A stretch of DNA of 64,000 nt, taken from contig NZ_FMTM01000005.1 of NCBI RefSeq assembly GCF_900099775.1, forward strand, positions 248,001 to 312,000, in the 5' to 3' direction. Shown in pieces: positions 63,618 to 64,000 of this stretch; position 1 is the first letter of the stretch, and each line of letters opens with the position of its first letter. Source of the stretch: Rhizobium mongolense subsp. loessense (lineage in GTDB: Bacteria > Pseudomonadota > Alphaproteobacteria > Rhizobiales > Rhizobiaceae). The notes below the pieces were generated by a model, which did not search any database, was not told the origin of the DNA, and was given only the letters and a program-made list of their open reading frames with translations. The translations under genes and the position numbers were made by a program.

Positions 63618-64000
63618 ATGAACATCTCCAGATTTTTTGTGGACCGCCCGGTGTTTGCCGGCGTGCTTTCGGTCCTCATTCTCGTAGCCGGTCTGATCGG
63701 CCTCAGGGCACTGCCGATTTCCGAATATCCGGAGGTCGTGCCGCCGTCGATCGTCGTGCGTGCAACTTATCCGGGCGCCAATCCGGAAGTCATCGCGCAG
63801 ACGGTTGCAACACCGCTCGAAGAGCAGATCAATGGTGTCGAGGACATGCTCTACATGTCCAGCCAGGCGACCTCCGATGGCGTCATGACGCTGACGGTAA
63901 CCTTCAAGCTTGGCACCGACCCGGATAAGGCGCAGCAGCTGGTTCAGAACCGGGTTTCGCAGGCCGAACCCCGCCTGCCGGATGAGGTCAAGAGCATCGG
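63618..64000 (+). CDS. RND multidrug efflux permease, N-terminal part (runs off window)
   Basis: First 127 codons from the ATG at 63618 with GGAGAGGG upstream. [20 protein letters not shown] is the standard start, followed by the first periplasmic loop ([56 protein letters not shown]). Same family as the pump at 49559-52732 but clearly a separate gene. Partner of the adaptor at 62201. Confidence 0.93.
   Translation, partial: MNISRFFVDRPVFAGVLSVLILVAGLIGLRALPISEYPEVVPPSIVVRATYPGANPEVIAQTVATPLEEQINGVEDMLYMSSQATSDGVMTLTVTFKLGTDPDKAQQLVQNRVSQAEPRLPDEVKSI

Noticed and set aside
1-64000. CRISPR arrays, tRNA/rRNA genes, phage, replication or conjugation genes
   Set aside because: No regularly spaced repeats, no tRNA-like or rRNA-like stretches and no such proteins were seen.

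Overview
The window reads as chromosome or chromid DNA of an alphaproteobacterium of the Rhizobium/Agrobacterium/Sinorhizobium group. The grounds are a nearly complete succinoglycan (exo) gene cluster, a RIME-like rhizobial intergenic palindrome at the right end, a high-GC gene style, and many TRAP and ABC uptake operons. The genus is inference; an exo cluster on a background like this would fit the R. tropici group or Agrobacterium-like rhizobia. No tRNA, rRNA, CRISPR, replication or conjugation gene was seen.

Region 1 (1-5950): the start of an adenylate cyclase, then a TRAP operon read leftwards (dctP-dctQ-dctM-gntR) that is divergent from a Gfo/Idh/MocA oxidoreductase, and a small DUF3008 protein. 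Region 2 (5951-8420): an AT-richer hipBA toxin-antitoxin module lying between two in-order scraps of a decayed RND efflux permease gene. Region 3 (8440-15428): a very large SAM-cyclase-ATPase-TPR protein, an MFS exporter divergent from its likely HxlR regulator, and an Ldh2-type dehydrogenase. Region 4 (15550-20393): a second FadR-TRAP operon that ends in an L-idonate 5-dehydrogenase, so probably sugar-acid uptake and oxidation. Region 5 (20562-22043): a GNAT acetyltransferase and a gutted IS630 transposase.

Region 6 (22117-30257): one leftward operon, gntR-SBP-permease-permease-dapA-like-ATPase-ATPase-dapA-like. It is a peptide/opine-type ABC importer combined with two class I aldolases, with an operator array in front of the regulator. 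Region 7 (30530-33037): an Rrf2 regulator with four cysteines, an SfnB-like flavin oxidoreductase and a PPP-family phosphatase.

Region 8 (33038-49557): the succinoglycan cluster. One arm runs leftwards (exoH-exoK-exoL/exoA-exoM-exoO-exoP), exoW and exoU converge, exoX faces left, and exoY-exoF-exoQ-exoZ run right. ExoY starts the octasaccharide on the lipid carrier; ExoA, L, M, O, U and W extend it; ExoH and ExoZ decorate it; ExoP, Q and F polymerise and export it; ExoK trims it; ExoX restrains ExoY. exoL and exoA form one uninterrupted reading frame. exoN, exoT, exoV, exoI and exoB are not present.

Region 9 (49559-64000): an RND efflux pair, a MarR-EmrA-EmrB exporter, a 3-methyladenine DNA glycosylase, two LysR regulators each divergent from its target (an SDR; an operon with a hydrolase fold lacking its catalytic residues plus a second RND efflux pair), and the start of that second RND permease at the window edge.

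Recurrent themes are a stem-loop directly after each of the three solute-binding-protein genes, clear palindromic operator candidates next to most regulators, and several convergent gene pairs with 0-6 bp between stop codons.
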